A DNA stretch of 64,000 bases from Spinellus fusiger (taxonomy: Eukaryota; Mucoromycota; Mucoromycetes; Mucorales; Phycomycetaceae), in the NCBI GenBank assembly GCA_025094145.1, contig JALLLS010000056.1, forward strand, positions 1 to 64,000, written 5' to 3'. This document shows positions 22,607 through 33,819 of this stretch, in pieces. The translations under genes were made by a program, and so were the position numbers. The notes beneath the pieces were generated by a model that saw only the letters and a list, made by a program, of their open reading frames with translations, was not told the origin of the DNA and did no database searches. Position 1 is the stretch's first letter; every line of letters starts with the position of its first letter.

Positions 22607-23220
22607 CTAAACAATTCTGCAACTTTGGCAAGCGCGGATATTGTTGAAATTCACTAATACCTCAGTGAGGATGTTTGTGTTATAAGTGTGGCAGATCTTG
22701 AGAACAAAAAAAGAAAACAAAACAGAGTAACTGTTAAAAGAGCTTTTCATATTGGGTAAGAGGTCAATCATGCTTACCCTCGATGTAAAGAACTCATCGA
22801 CATCAACCAGAAGAAGATCACCATCTTTTTGTCTCTTTTTCAGTGATTGATATTGTTCAAAAGCCCAAAAAACAAGAGGTGTGTTAAGTTGGCAAAAGGT
22901 ATATTTCTCAAAGACTTAATTCTTCAAAATCCAAAGACTACTTATACACTTCTTCTAAGGTATGTCTGACACAAGACTAATTTTCAATAGCATTCTCTAT
23001 AAAAAATGCACGGACAATAATCTTCCCTTCTCTAGCTTCTAGGGACATAATCTTTCCTTATTTGTAACAATATAATATTCTTGTCAAACCAATACGATGG
23101 CCTTTAAATTTGACAGCATCTTTTACTTTTATTCCTGTGCCATAAGCAATTACAGGCAGTTTGGTAGGATCATACTCCAATCTTTTTAGGTTCCAATACC
23201 CCTTTTCACTAATAAAGCAG
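22607..23220 (-). pseudogene. Fanzor relic C (C-terminal half)
   Basis: Minus-strand pieces in order: KGYWNLKRLEYDPTKL, PVIAYGTGIKVKDAV, FKGHRIGLTRILYCYK-stop (about 23211-23066); TPLVFWAFEQYQSLKKRQ, KDGDLLLVDVDEFFTSR (22883-22778); a GTAAGC intron; then ICHTYNTN ... RACQSCRIV-stop (22696-22607). DVDEFFTSRIC is the family motif (hydrophobic strand, Asp-Glu-Phe, Thr-Ser, first zinc-ribbon Cys) and CQSC the second Cys pair. RuvC-III should follow but is cut off by the stop and the hairpin. A stop between the first two pieces also shows decay. The protein would have been an RNA-guided nuclease of the TnpB-like Fanzor group. Confidence 0.65.
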
Positions 23221-24582
23221 TAAAAATAATGAGTTCAAGATCTATCAACGTAATCTAGGTGTGTGTCGTATTACCCTTGCACTGGCACCTTGCCTTTGTA
23301 ACGGATTCACTGGGTTTACTATAGTAAAAAAATATACAATAGAAACTGACTAACATGTCATACATAATAAACATACACATACACTTACCAGATCACAACT
23401 GTTGGTTTATATGCCAGACAAGGGCAAACAAAATAAAGAGGGTAGAAGTTATGAAGAACAACAGACAGTGTAATTAGCAGGTATTTATATCCGAACAGAA
23501 GAGAACAAAACTAAACTTCACAAGTCATTTGCTTAGTCAGAACCACCAAAGTAATGCAGACTACAACAACATTTTAGAAAGGAAAAGAATTGCTTAAAGA
23601 ACAGTTGCCTAGTTACCCATTATGCTCAAATTGTGTGTTGTGTTCCTGTTCATGTATCCTCTTTGATTTCCCTAGACCAGCCTTTGTATCCAAACCTCTA
23701 TTTTTTTGTCTCTTCTAGAGACTGAGCTACTACCAATTCATCTCTCTAGTGGTCCTGTTGATAACTTTAATGCCCTTTATTACAGAATAAAGGATATATT
23801 TTACAAAGTTATATAGTATAGATCTTGAGGCTACTTTTATATATTTTTAAGCTATAAGGATCAAAGCTATACGATAATAACATCTCTGTAAATTCAACGA
23901 TGGATCTCATTCTCTTGTCCTATGTATGTTTCAGGGAAGAGATAAACTTTATTTACAATAAAATCACTTTATTGAATTCTATGGACTTGAAATACAGGAC
24001 CAAGATTATACACACTGTAGGATAGGGCAGCCACCTTTCCCAGTCTGCTTGGATGTTCTATGAAAGCCATAGCTATTAATTGAAAATAGCAAAATAGTCA
24101 AATTCATAGTCAAATTCATAGTAAAAGAAATGCCAAACTAATATAAAAAGTGTAATTGTCTACATTCTTAATAAAATAGACTTTAATCCAAACAGCTTCC
24201 TAGAGTATAAACAAGATAAGCTTTAAGGACTTGGACAACTGACTGTTTCTTATTCTCGACTTTTTTCTTTCTGTATTTTCATAGGGTACCATTATTATTA
24301 CAACCATTAGTTTGCCTTCTGTCATCTCATATCCTTCTCTTTTCTGTCAATCTCCGTATGAGTAGCCAGCCTTACGAGGTCCTGTGTGTCTCCTGTCTCA
24401 TAGCAACAGAATATTTCTGGGATATAAAGGGAAATATACGAACAATAAAATTATGTTATTTCTTTGGTTGGCTAATGTGTTTGAGAAGAGCCTTTTCACT
24501 GTCTGTCTGTCTTGGCATTGACTATGGACTGTGTAATTAAACACTATAAAGTTGGATAGAAGGAAGAAGTAAACCTGACATT
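23221..24582. other. AT-rich region upstream of Fanzor relic C
   Basis: It may contain the decayed 5' part and promoter of relic C: on the minus strand GATATAAATA near 23492, then a possible GTAAGTG...CTATAG intron at 23399-23315. No readable protein was found. A block near 24360-24393 resembles 4277-4301 of the LINE 5' region. Confidence 0.35.
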
Positions 24583-24858
24583 GCAACTCAATCACTGCAT
24601 TTAATGTTTAACATGTGCTATCCATAAGCCCATACTTTTTGCAGTATGACACTGCTTAAGAAAAAATTATTGTAGGACTCACACGGAATTAACTCTGGTG
24701 GTCATTGTCCAGAAAAGAGAACCAAACTTACTTATATTAAGAACAGTGTATTTATTTATTGAATCAATATCTATAATCACCTCAACTGTCTCATTGTAAC
24801 TGGTATTAACAGTGATGCTTAATAATAACAAGGTATTGTTTCTAATAATGGACTTTAG
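24583..24858 (-). repeat. Dispersed repeat R1, copy 2
   Basis: Reverse-complement match to 5942-6207. This copy is the better preserved one: 24864-24679 reads as 61 codons with NTSYNETVEVIIDIDSINKY and YTVLNISKFGSLFW, ending NSV-stop. That peptide is conserved between the copies, but I cannot assign it to a family; an N-terminal transposon-protein fragment is possible. Confidence 0.65.
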
Positions 24859-25051
24859 GCCCAAGGCAAATAGAGTGTTAATTGTTTGACTTGTGAATTT
24901 GACTTGTGAATTTTGACTTGTGAATTTTATGAGTGGAGGCTAGTGTACACATTACCAGAATAGAGAAAGAAGAATAATTTGTTTTGATATTCCCCTCCCT
25001 TTGTTATTTCACACACTGCATATACAACTTAACACTCAAGTACTCGTCAAG

Positions 25052-25340
25052 ATGAGCATAACTGAGCAAGGTAATGTGCCATTATTAACAAAGAGAAACA
25101 ATAGGAGGTGATAGACACTACCAAAGACTATTCTGAAAGTAAAAAAGGTAAGCAGTGTCTTCATCTGGGCTATGGCTTATTCTAATCCACAAGACACTCA
25201 ATGTATTGTCATTAGGCAAGTCAAGACTCCTTTCAGGTCAGTATCAGGTGGTCTTCTATACTGTCTAAGTTCTCTAGAATATACTCCTAAGCATAGTTAT
25301 CTATCACACAAGGATAAAGCACAAGGCCTTTAGGGTATAG
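25052..25340 (+). CDS. Candidate small four-exon gene (34 residues)
   Basis: The ATG at 25052 opens a short chain of perfectly phased mini-exons: 25052-25070, 25127-25147, 25216-25236, 25297-25340. All have GT-AG ends and all introns are in phase 1. The predicted peptide begins MSITEQDYSESKKGKSRLLS and ends with a basic IKHKAFRV. A CT-rich promoter-like stretch precedes the ATG. I recognise no family. It could be a decayed 5' end of a larger gene cut by later insertions, or chance. Reading through the third intron gives another short end. Confidence 0.25.
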
Positions 25341-25615
25341 ATTCTATTGCTATGAGGGAGTGTAATTAGTCATTCTCTATAGTCATAATATAGTGTTAGC
25401 TATATTATTATAATAAACAATGCTATTCATAAACAATATATTTTACTGATAATACAGTTTGATAGTGAGGTATCCACAAAAGGAAACAATTATTTAGATA
25501 CTTGCAAACCTTTTGATTTTAAACACAGATCCATGAAAGGGATTTTTTATTATGACGTAAAAGGAAGGATGTATTATCGCCTAAAAGCCAGAAAAATCTC
25601 CTGGTGTGTAGTTAG

Positions 25616-26244
25616 AACTCGAAGACTGCCTGTTGCATGGCAAACTGTCCTCCTCGTCACTCCTACACCACATTATGCCAACCATCGTCCTGTCTCCCTC
25701 TTGCCGCCTATGCTCTCACCCTTGACACAGTCCCGAACATTTCTTAGTGACTTGTCCAAGGGTTTGGCCTGTCTGGATGTCCGTTTTGCCATATTGGCTC
25801 AACATATACACTCCTTTGCAAGCAGATACTATCCGACATTTAAATTCCTTTTCTCTTCCTCCAAATGGACCTCTGACTAGCAGTCAGGTCTTTGGTGCAG
25901 TTCTCCAGGCAATTTGGCATGGCTACTGGGCCAGCCACTTCCACAACTCTCCTTTCCTCACCTCCACCGTCTCTGAACGTGCCCGATCCCTTCTTACCAC
26001 CCTTACCCGCGAAAACGAAAACATGTCATAGTCTAGTGTTTATTTTAACTTTATGCCCTTTTCTCCTATATACTCCTTTTGTTTAGCTAGTTTTTTTTTC
26101 TTTCTTTTTCTGTTATTTTAATTTTCTGCAAGTGACTTGTGTCCAATATGCTTTCCCAGTCAGACCTCTCAGTGCGATGTGTGACTGTGTAAAGACGCTC
26201 AATAAAAAGTGTCTTATACAAAAAAAAAAAAAAACTCGAAGACT
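25616..26244 (+). mobile_element. 5'-truncated LINE with poly(A) and 12-bp target-site duplication
   Basis: Direct repeats AACTCGAAGACT flank the insertion (25616-25627 and 26233-26244). The body ends in GACGCTCAATAAAAAGTG and then a run of about 15 A. It carries the C-terminal part of ORF2: EHFLVTCPRVWPVWMSVLPY (the zinc-finger-like C..LC...HFL..C region after the reverse transcriptase), GPLTSSQVFGAVLQAIWHGY and a stop at 26029-26031. The reading frame is shifted once before EHFL. The element lies in the same orientation as the TRM3 gene, whose ATG is 20 bp downstream. Confidence 0.85.
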
Positions 26245-26263
26245 TCATTGATCGATCAACACC

Positions 26264-29200
26264 ATGGATTTTGCTTCTGTGCCTCTCCAGGCACTATTTA
26301 CGCACAATGCTAGTACCGATCAACTCATAGTATTTCTTGAAAGTCTCTATGGGCATTTCAGTGAGACAGTTGATGAAAAAGATCGTTTTGGGACACTACA
26401 GATTCTTCTGCCAACTCTTAAAGCTCACCTCATGCGCCTTCATAACCAGACAAAAGAAGAAGACTGTTTAAATTCAATCGTGAGACCTTTAATAATTTCC
26501 AGTTTTTCTCAAGACTCAGTAGTATCTACGGAGAGTGTCCATTTGTTAAGTAATGCAGTGGCACACTTTATGGCTTGGTCTCTTCTTGAATTGGGAGCAC
26601 AGGAAGAAGAAACACAGTCCATTGATAATGGAGACAAAGACGATAAAGACTCAAAGCCCAAAGATATATTCCAAGATGAGTTGATCAAAAATACAGAACA
26701 AAGCGAACATTCTGTACAGCTCTTTGGCCATTCCTCATTGATACTTTTGTTGGGACAATTACTACTGATTATGGAAAATGAACCTGATTTTGTTGATCTC
26801 CAGCCTTTGAAATTCATAGAGTTGTGCGTAGAAGATGATAATGAGAAGACTACATCTGATAAACAGGCTAAAGTGTGCTCTGAGTGGGACGAGTTGAAAG
26901 CCTATGTCTGTGCCCACCGGAAAAAGACAGACTATTATAGAACTCACTCTTCTCTACTCCATGAAGATGAAGATGATAATGATAATGAAAGTGTTCATAG
27001 TACTGCGACTTTTAATACAGCGGCAACCTCAGCTAGTGATAAGACTACAGCAGGAACACTTGATCTTGAATGTTGTTTGGATGTTATTAGTCGCTTTGTG
27101 CAGCAATTGTATGAAAGTAATGATATTAAGTGCCGCAAAGCAAATGATCAAGCAAACAATAGACTCTATCGGTGGATGGATTTGATAATGATCATTGCTA
27201 TAGCCATGTTGCCATGCACTGATTCAGCTGTCCGTTCAAAACTCACCAATGGACTTATACCCAATTTACTTCGTTGGCAATACCAGTATATGTGTACTCA
27301 TCTTGGTGAACAAATCTTTTTAGAAAAAAGAAAGCATTGGTGTCAGGTAATAGATGGATACATTATCCTCAATGCTTTAGAATAAGCAATAATGATTCAT
27401 GTCTACAGCTTCTTTGGAAACGAACACTCGGAATATATGGTTTACCTGCAACAAATCTCTTAAGAACAGAGAGTTATGGTTTAATATCCAAGTTCTTTGA
27501 TTTCTACCTTGGTCTAGACAGTGTGGAAAAAGAATTGGAGGCAGTGCATATCTCTTTGGACCTGCGATTTAATGAACAGTTTTTCCAAATTCTTCAGGTA
27601 AGGCTATCTGCATTAGACAATATTCCCAATGAATACTTATATTTATGAACAAAAAAATATACACAATATAATTATTTTATAGAGCGGTCTTCGTAGCAAT
27701 GATTCTACTGCTCGTAAATATGCTTCTTATATCTTGAAGCGTATTATCGATTTCACTACAAAACATCCCAACACAACAGAATCTTTATCTGACAAACCAT
27801 GGACAAAATACTTTGTATGGTCTTCTGATAAGGCACAGAAATACTCTGAGCTTTGGGACGACTGGTTTCTGCTGTACGATATTATGCATGAATCTGTTAT
27901 TCACCTTGTAGACCCTATTTTACCCCGCTTCGAAATGCTATTGACAGATAGTGATACACGCTTAGATGCTACATGGTGGATTCTTCTTTTATACCGTGGT
28001 TTCCAGAATGACACTTTATCTGTTAAAAAGAATATATTGGAATACATCTTCAAATTGCAGAACAAAAAGTCGCTTAATAGACTGGGCACTCAACACGAAT
28101 TTATCTTTACAGCACTTTTAAAAACAGTAGATGTGGCTTCTCTGTATGGTGTGCCTACTCAGGGTGCTCTTGTAAGTCCATTTGGTGAAGCATTTCGTTT
28201 CTTCTTAAGGAATCTTGTCAGTTCATTTGAGCAAGAAGAGGAAAAGGTAAGTTTGTGTGTGTTTGTGTGTGTGTGTGTGTTTCTTTTTCTTTAGTACAGC
28301 AGTTTCTTTTTATTTTCGTCATTTTTCTCTTTCTTTTATTTTATATTTCAAACTCTTTATTAGCTAAAGGCACATATAAAAGTAGTAAAGAGATATTAAA
28401 AAGAGCTCACTCCATTGTATAACTATATTAGATTCGATTTTTACGTCAATTGATTCATCATATGGCACATGTATCAGGATGTTATCTTTTGATTCTGTAT
28501 ATTATGGAGGCACTTACTGAAATAGAACCTCTGGCTGCTTGGGGTTCAGAAGAACTAAAAGCACTGCGATATCTAGTCGACCGACATCGTAATTTCCAGT
28601 ATGTACTCTATGGTTTAATTAACCAAAGACCATTTCCTACGTCTTTGCTCTACTCACCTACGATAATATATATTATTAAAAAGGATTGTAAAGACAAAAC
28701 TTTATCTACGCAAACTGTGTATCTCTGTGTTAGTAAGACTTTCTAAGCATTCGGTACTCACATTTTCTGATGTGGCAAAGTATGTATCTACAGCTAGTTG
28801 TTGTTTTGTTTTGTATTTTATTGATTTGTTCAATTCTTTTTCTTTTTTCTTTAGAACTGTTTCTTCGCTCATCACAGATGTTCCTTTGCATCCAAAGTCA
28901 GTAGAATATATTGCTATTCATAAATGGCTTCGTAATCACACCTCAAACAACAAAGTAAGACATTAAGACTTGTTACTTGAGAGAAAAGATACTCATCAAA
29001 GTTCAAGAGTGTTGCGGACAACCTTAAAGAAAGAACCGACTTGTATGTTCAAGACACAATGCCCGATGGTAGGATAATACGTGTTAGACTATTTACTTGT
29101 AACAAACCCTTTATTAATATTATTTTGATGTATTAGACATTCCAGTGACAGTATTGAGGAGCCAAACTAATGTTTTAGCAAGAATGTCTATCTTTGTTGT

Positions 29201-32200
29201 TGTGAATGAAGAAGGAAATATACAGACTGACCGTATTGTTCAATTATTTGACTTGCTAGCAAAGAAAATCACAATTTCTTCAGGGTAAGCACAAGTTATT
29301 CATCGTTATGATGCATTGGATGTCTAGTTTTGAATGAAGGTCATTCATTCCTTTTATTTTCTTTTTTGTAGTTCTGTTCATCTTTTTAACCGCCACCTAG
29401 TCTTACTAGACTCTGTATGGGATATGTTTGATCATTGCTTTGGAAGCATTAATGGTATTTTCTTTTTTTTTCAATATATCAGATAATATGTGCTTATATT
29501 CTCAATGAACTGTGTATTTTCATATTTAGATTTACTGTCTGTGTTAAGATTGAGTGAAGAGACCAAAATACGTCTACTAAAAAGAATGGATGACCAGTAC
29601 TTGGATTCAGATCAGGAGACTGTCACTGGTAATTATAAACTATCTGACAAAAAGACGTACAAACTGAGGCTTATATCTATAGATGACAATCTTATTCATT
29701 TTTTATTGTCTATTACTCGTCATTTACTTGAGAGCCCAATGGAACTTTCTGATGAAACCCGTACTCAGATAATTAAAGCCTATACAGATCATTGTGTTGC
29801 ACTTCTTCGTACTCGTAGTTCAAGTAAGTACTAGTACCCCCCCTTTTATATGTATATATACTTTTACTTTAATAAGTATCTTTCTGTATACTTACTTATG
29901 TTCTATGTAGGTGTTGAATGGAGCAAAGAAATGTCAAAGCCCAACTATTTGAAGCTTATGAGAGTGGTTTATGATGCTGCAACTATTCACTCTTGTTTTG
30001 TTCTTCCTTGTGATAAAACCTTGACATCTTTGATTTGTGGAATGCAAATCAAAAAGACAATAGATGCTCTTCGCACCAGGCAAGTTTTTATTTTATATTT
30101 ATATATAAAATCGAGAAAAAGCATAGCATTGATTTATCAACATTGACTAACCTTGTTCTATTCTAAAGAACCTGGGGAGATGTCTTGTCTACCTTTATTC
30201 GATTTAAATGGGAAGCTATTGAGGGTATCTTAAACTACACTACAAAGGTAATTAACTATACAGTATTAAATGGAAAGAGATAAACATTAAATGTAATGTA
30301 TTGATATTGACTTGCTAATACCTTTCTTTATTATTAATTTATTAGGCTGTAAATGCCAAGGCAGATATCGCTGCCTCTGTTTTTGATCCCATGGACCTTT
30401 GTGAGCAAGCAGTAGAGCAGCTAGAATCTGCTAATGAATTATGTGCTGAGGCTATTCTAAATGCTTTAAAGCCTTTACTTGCATTCCCTTGGGATAAAAA
30501 TGTTGAAATGGTAAATCTATTGTTCTATAGATTCATAGATATACCTACCTAGCTACCTACCCGTAGTTCAATGGACTCACTGTACACTTAATTCTGTTAG
30601 CTTGAACTTTTTGTAAACTATGCTTCGGAACTGCTTAAGGAAAACTTGACACAGTCCAAGACATTCCCACCCATGATGCGTGCCATGATCTCTACTATCT
30701 TTCAGCCAGAAATATTGTCTCGCCCCGAGCTCAATGAAAATAATGGACCTGTCAAAAAGGTAATACACTGCCTAACCAATCATATTATCGTTATCATTAC
30801 TATCATTATAAAACTTATATAAATATGTTTCCTAGGCATTAGCAACTGTTCTAGGAGTTGGTGAAATCAAGCTGTACTTTGTTACTCAGTGTGCTGAGCT
30901 GTTATATAAGTATTGGTCTACTTATACAGATGCTGCCAACCAGTCTATGATTCAGTATAGTTCAGAAATTATCAGTTTGCTCTTGTTTGGACCTATGAGA
31001 GATAGAGAAGACCAGAAAATCGACGCTGCCATCTCTGTCAAATTACAAGATGCAGAGACAGTCAAAGAAGCAGAGGGGTATGTACATTTAGAGAAACAAA
31101 TTGATCTAACAATTGATACCAAGTACTGTAGAGCTTGTATTCAGCCAAAACGATTATGTTGTTCGTGTGATGATGAACGATCTACTCTTACGTCTTGACC
31201 CAAAGAATGAACAGCACATTGTTTTTGCCAATATACTTTTGGACGAATTGTTACAATTAAGTTCGCAAGACAACTTGTTTGCTTTTATGTATACTTCCAC
31301 AATTGAACATCGCACCAAGGTAAATAGTGTGATACAATAATATAGGGTGTTGAGTATAGTATCTTACTTTTGGTGTGAATGGATCAGATAAGAATTATGT
31401 GCTCTGTAATGCTGTTGCTTGATTTTGTGCAGCCAGACAGAGTAGATACATGCATTGAAAAACTCTTCTTCCTTATGAAGAAAGAGACAGTGACCTCGGT
31501 TCGATGTTACATGGAGGTAAGATAACACTTGCAAAGTGTAGGTCGCAAATGATTGATTATTTGACTGTAAATTCTAGTGGGCCATGATCCGTCTATTCTA
31601 CAAGTTTCCTGATAGATTAGATGTACTTTACGAAAAACTTGCCGATCCCAACACAAAACCACATAACATTATTTCAATTTTAACGGTGACATTTGGCCTT
31701 GGAGATCTTTTGCCCAATGAGTTTGCTAAGAAATACTTTGATAAGGTAACAATGACTAGGCACTTTATTGTTATTCCATTCTTATTTTATCTTCTCTCTT
31801 TACTTTACAATAGATATTCCGTTGTCTTGTTCCATGGCTGGTCACAAGTCATTTCACTATTCGATTGTATGCTTACTGTGCTTGGTCACGTAATTGGACA
31901 TATTGTAGAAAAAGGTATATACTTTTTGCTTCCCATTCATCTATTTACTATTTATTCACAAATATTTATTCTTTCTTTTTATTATTATTCTTTCTTTAGA
32001 GGTCTTAACCCAGAAGTTGAAAAGAATGAATACCTCAATTCTCTTGACAGCTTCTTAGAACAGTACTCTGACTGCGTCAAATTTTATGAAAAAATCAAAA
32101 CACAGTTTTACCTTACAGAATTTGATGGTGTCAAGGATTTCAATGTCGAGTTTATTTTCCGTCAACTTATGACCATCTTTGAAGTAATTGACAACGAGAA

Positions 32201-33387
32201 GATTGCTTCGGTGAGTATGCTTACATATTTGAGTAATTGAAGAACAAAAAAAAATACTGGCAATTAATAGCTACTGTTGTTTGTTTGTATATTTATATAT
32301 TTATAAATGTAGAAAGCATTCATGAAACTGAATCCTAAGCCTGTGGAACGCTGTCCCTTCGTAAATCCACAAAGAACATCTGCATATACGGCAGCAGATC
32401 CATCCGAGCTGGTTGGTATTGAGAGCCAAGCAGCCACCAAAGAGAGCAGCGTCTCTAATACCAATAATGACGAGGTCTCATACCAGAAAAAAATTATGCC
32501 TTGGGAAATGATGCTGGAGACAGATGCTGACTTGACAAAAACATTAGTTCAAAAGAAAGTAAGTATTCTTATAGTAATATAAAATTGTAAGCAAATATCT
32601 ATATGGAAGTTTAATCGATATTATTAAATAGCGTCGTCGTAATGATCTGATTGTAGTGGCAAGCTTAGTTGATAGAATACCTAACCTTGCTGGTATGTAT
32701 TGTTATAACTTCTCTTGAGGCCTGCATTTTGATTTTCCTAAACCAAAGCACTAATATCTACATTCATCTTTTAGGTTTGTGTCGAACATGTGAAATATTC
32801 AATGCCTCACAACTGGCTGTCTATAGCTTAAAGGTATGTTGTTTATGCTATATAAGATTAGAAAACCTTTTCTCTTCTTCTAAACACTATTAACATACAT
32901 ACATACGTATGTATAAATATATTTAAGATTAAAGAAGATCCCGCATTTGTTAACATTAGTGTTGCTTCAGAGGTAAGACACAATATACACCCACAGAAAC
33001 TGTGATTAATATTTTGCTGAAATGTCTAACAAAATATTAAAGAAATGGATGCCAATGATTGAAGTTCCTGAAGATAATGTTGCTGCCTTTTTGAAATCCA
33101 AAAAAGACGAGGGCTATGTCCTATGTGGCCTTGAGCAAACAACCACAAGTGCTACTTTAGGTGAATTTGAGTTTCCTGAAAAGTGTGTACTTCTTTTGGG
33201 TAAAGAAAGACAGGGTGTTCCTGCCAATCTTTTACAGTTATTGGATCAAACCATTGAGATTCCTCAGTATGGTATCACACGTTCATTGAATGTTCATGTC
33301 AGTGGTGCCATTTGTATTTACGAATACACAAAGCAGATGCAATGGAGGCAGCAAATTCCAACAGGAGCTATGCTAGCATCACCTTAA
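26264..33387 (+). CDS. tRNA (guanosine-2'-O)-methyltransferase, TRM3/TARBP1 type
   Basis: Large SpoU-class gene with about 24 exons; exon 1 is 26264-27346, the last 33043-33387. The first 1,300 or so residues are helical-repeat-like with no clear motif, as in Trm3/TARBP1 (yeast Trm3 is about 1,440 residues). The C-terminus is the SPOUT methylase: RRNDLIVVASLVDRIPNLAG and LCRTCEIFNASQLAVYSLK (motif 1), CVLLLGKERQGVPANLLQLL (motif 2) and IEIPQYGITRSLNVHVSGAI (motif 3), the knotted AdoMet site. It methylates the 2'-OH of G18 in tRNAs in the cytoplasm. A micro-exon (28738-28779) is needed to keep frame (LSKHSVLTFSDVAK). Introns were placed by consensus and phase; a few in the middle (for example near 31080-31150 and 28246-28430) are uncertain. 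The start is the first ATG after the LINE insertion and has a good fungal context. Confidence 0.88.
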
Positions 33388-33819
33388 ACTGTTAAACTTA
33401 ATACCATATATGATATTTATTTCAAAGTATTTTATTATCTTTTTCAAACTTTATACATGTATATTTTTATAAAAGGTTTATTACTTGATAAACATTAAAT
33501 TCCTGGATACTAAGTTTGATTTTATTTTCACCGGTGTAATTCATTAAAAATCATGTTTCCTTTTATTTAATGAAAGACAAAGGCTCTTGTCACAAAAAGT
33601 ATAACTTAGTAAACTATTGTTTGAGTAGTAGTGTCTTGTTGCAATGATAGGCTGAGTACATTATTTCCAGATGAGTTGATTATTATTTATTGTCTATTGT
33701 GTTTATGTTTTTTTTATTATTATTATTGACAGAAATTTACTGGCATATAATTTTTTTTTAAAATAGACGCGATACTGTTAACATAGACAGTATCAATCTT
33801 CAAATACAGTTTATACCAT
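33388..33819. other. Convergent intergenic gap
   Basis: Shared 3' region of the TRM3 and Mei2-like genes. AT-rich, with a poly(T)/TTA run at 33705-33760; nothing else seen. Confidence 0.5.

Noticed and set aside
25533..25880. 115-codon ORF spanning the LINE border
   Set aside because: It runs across the target-site duplication at 25616-25627, so it mixes host and LINE sequence in an irrelevant frame.
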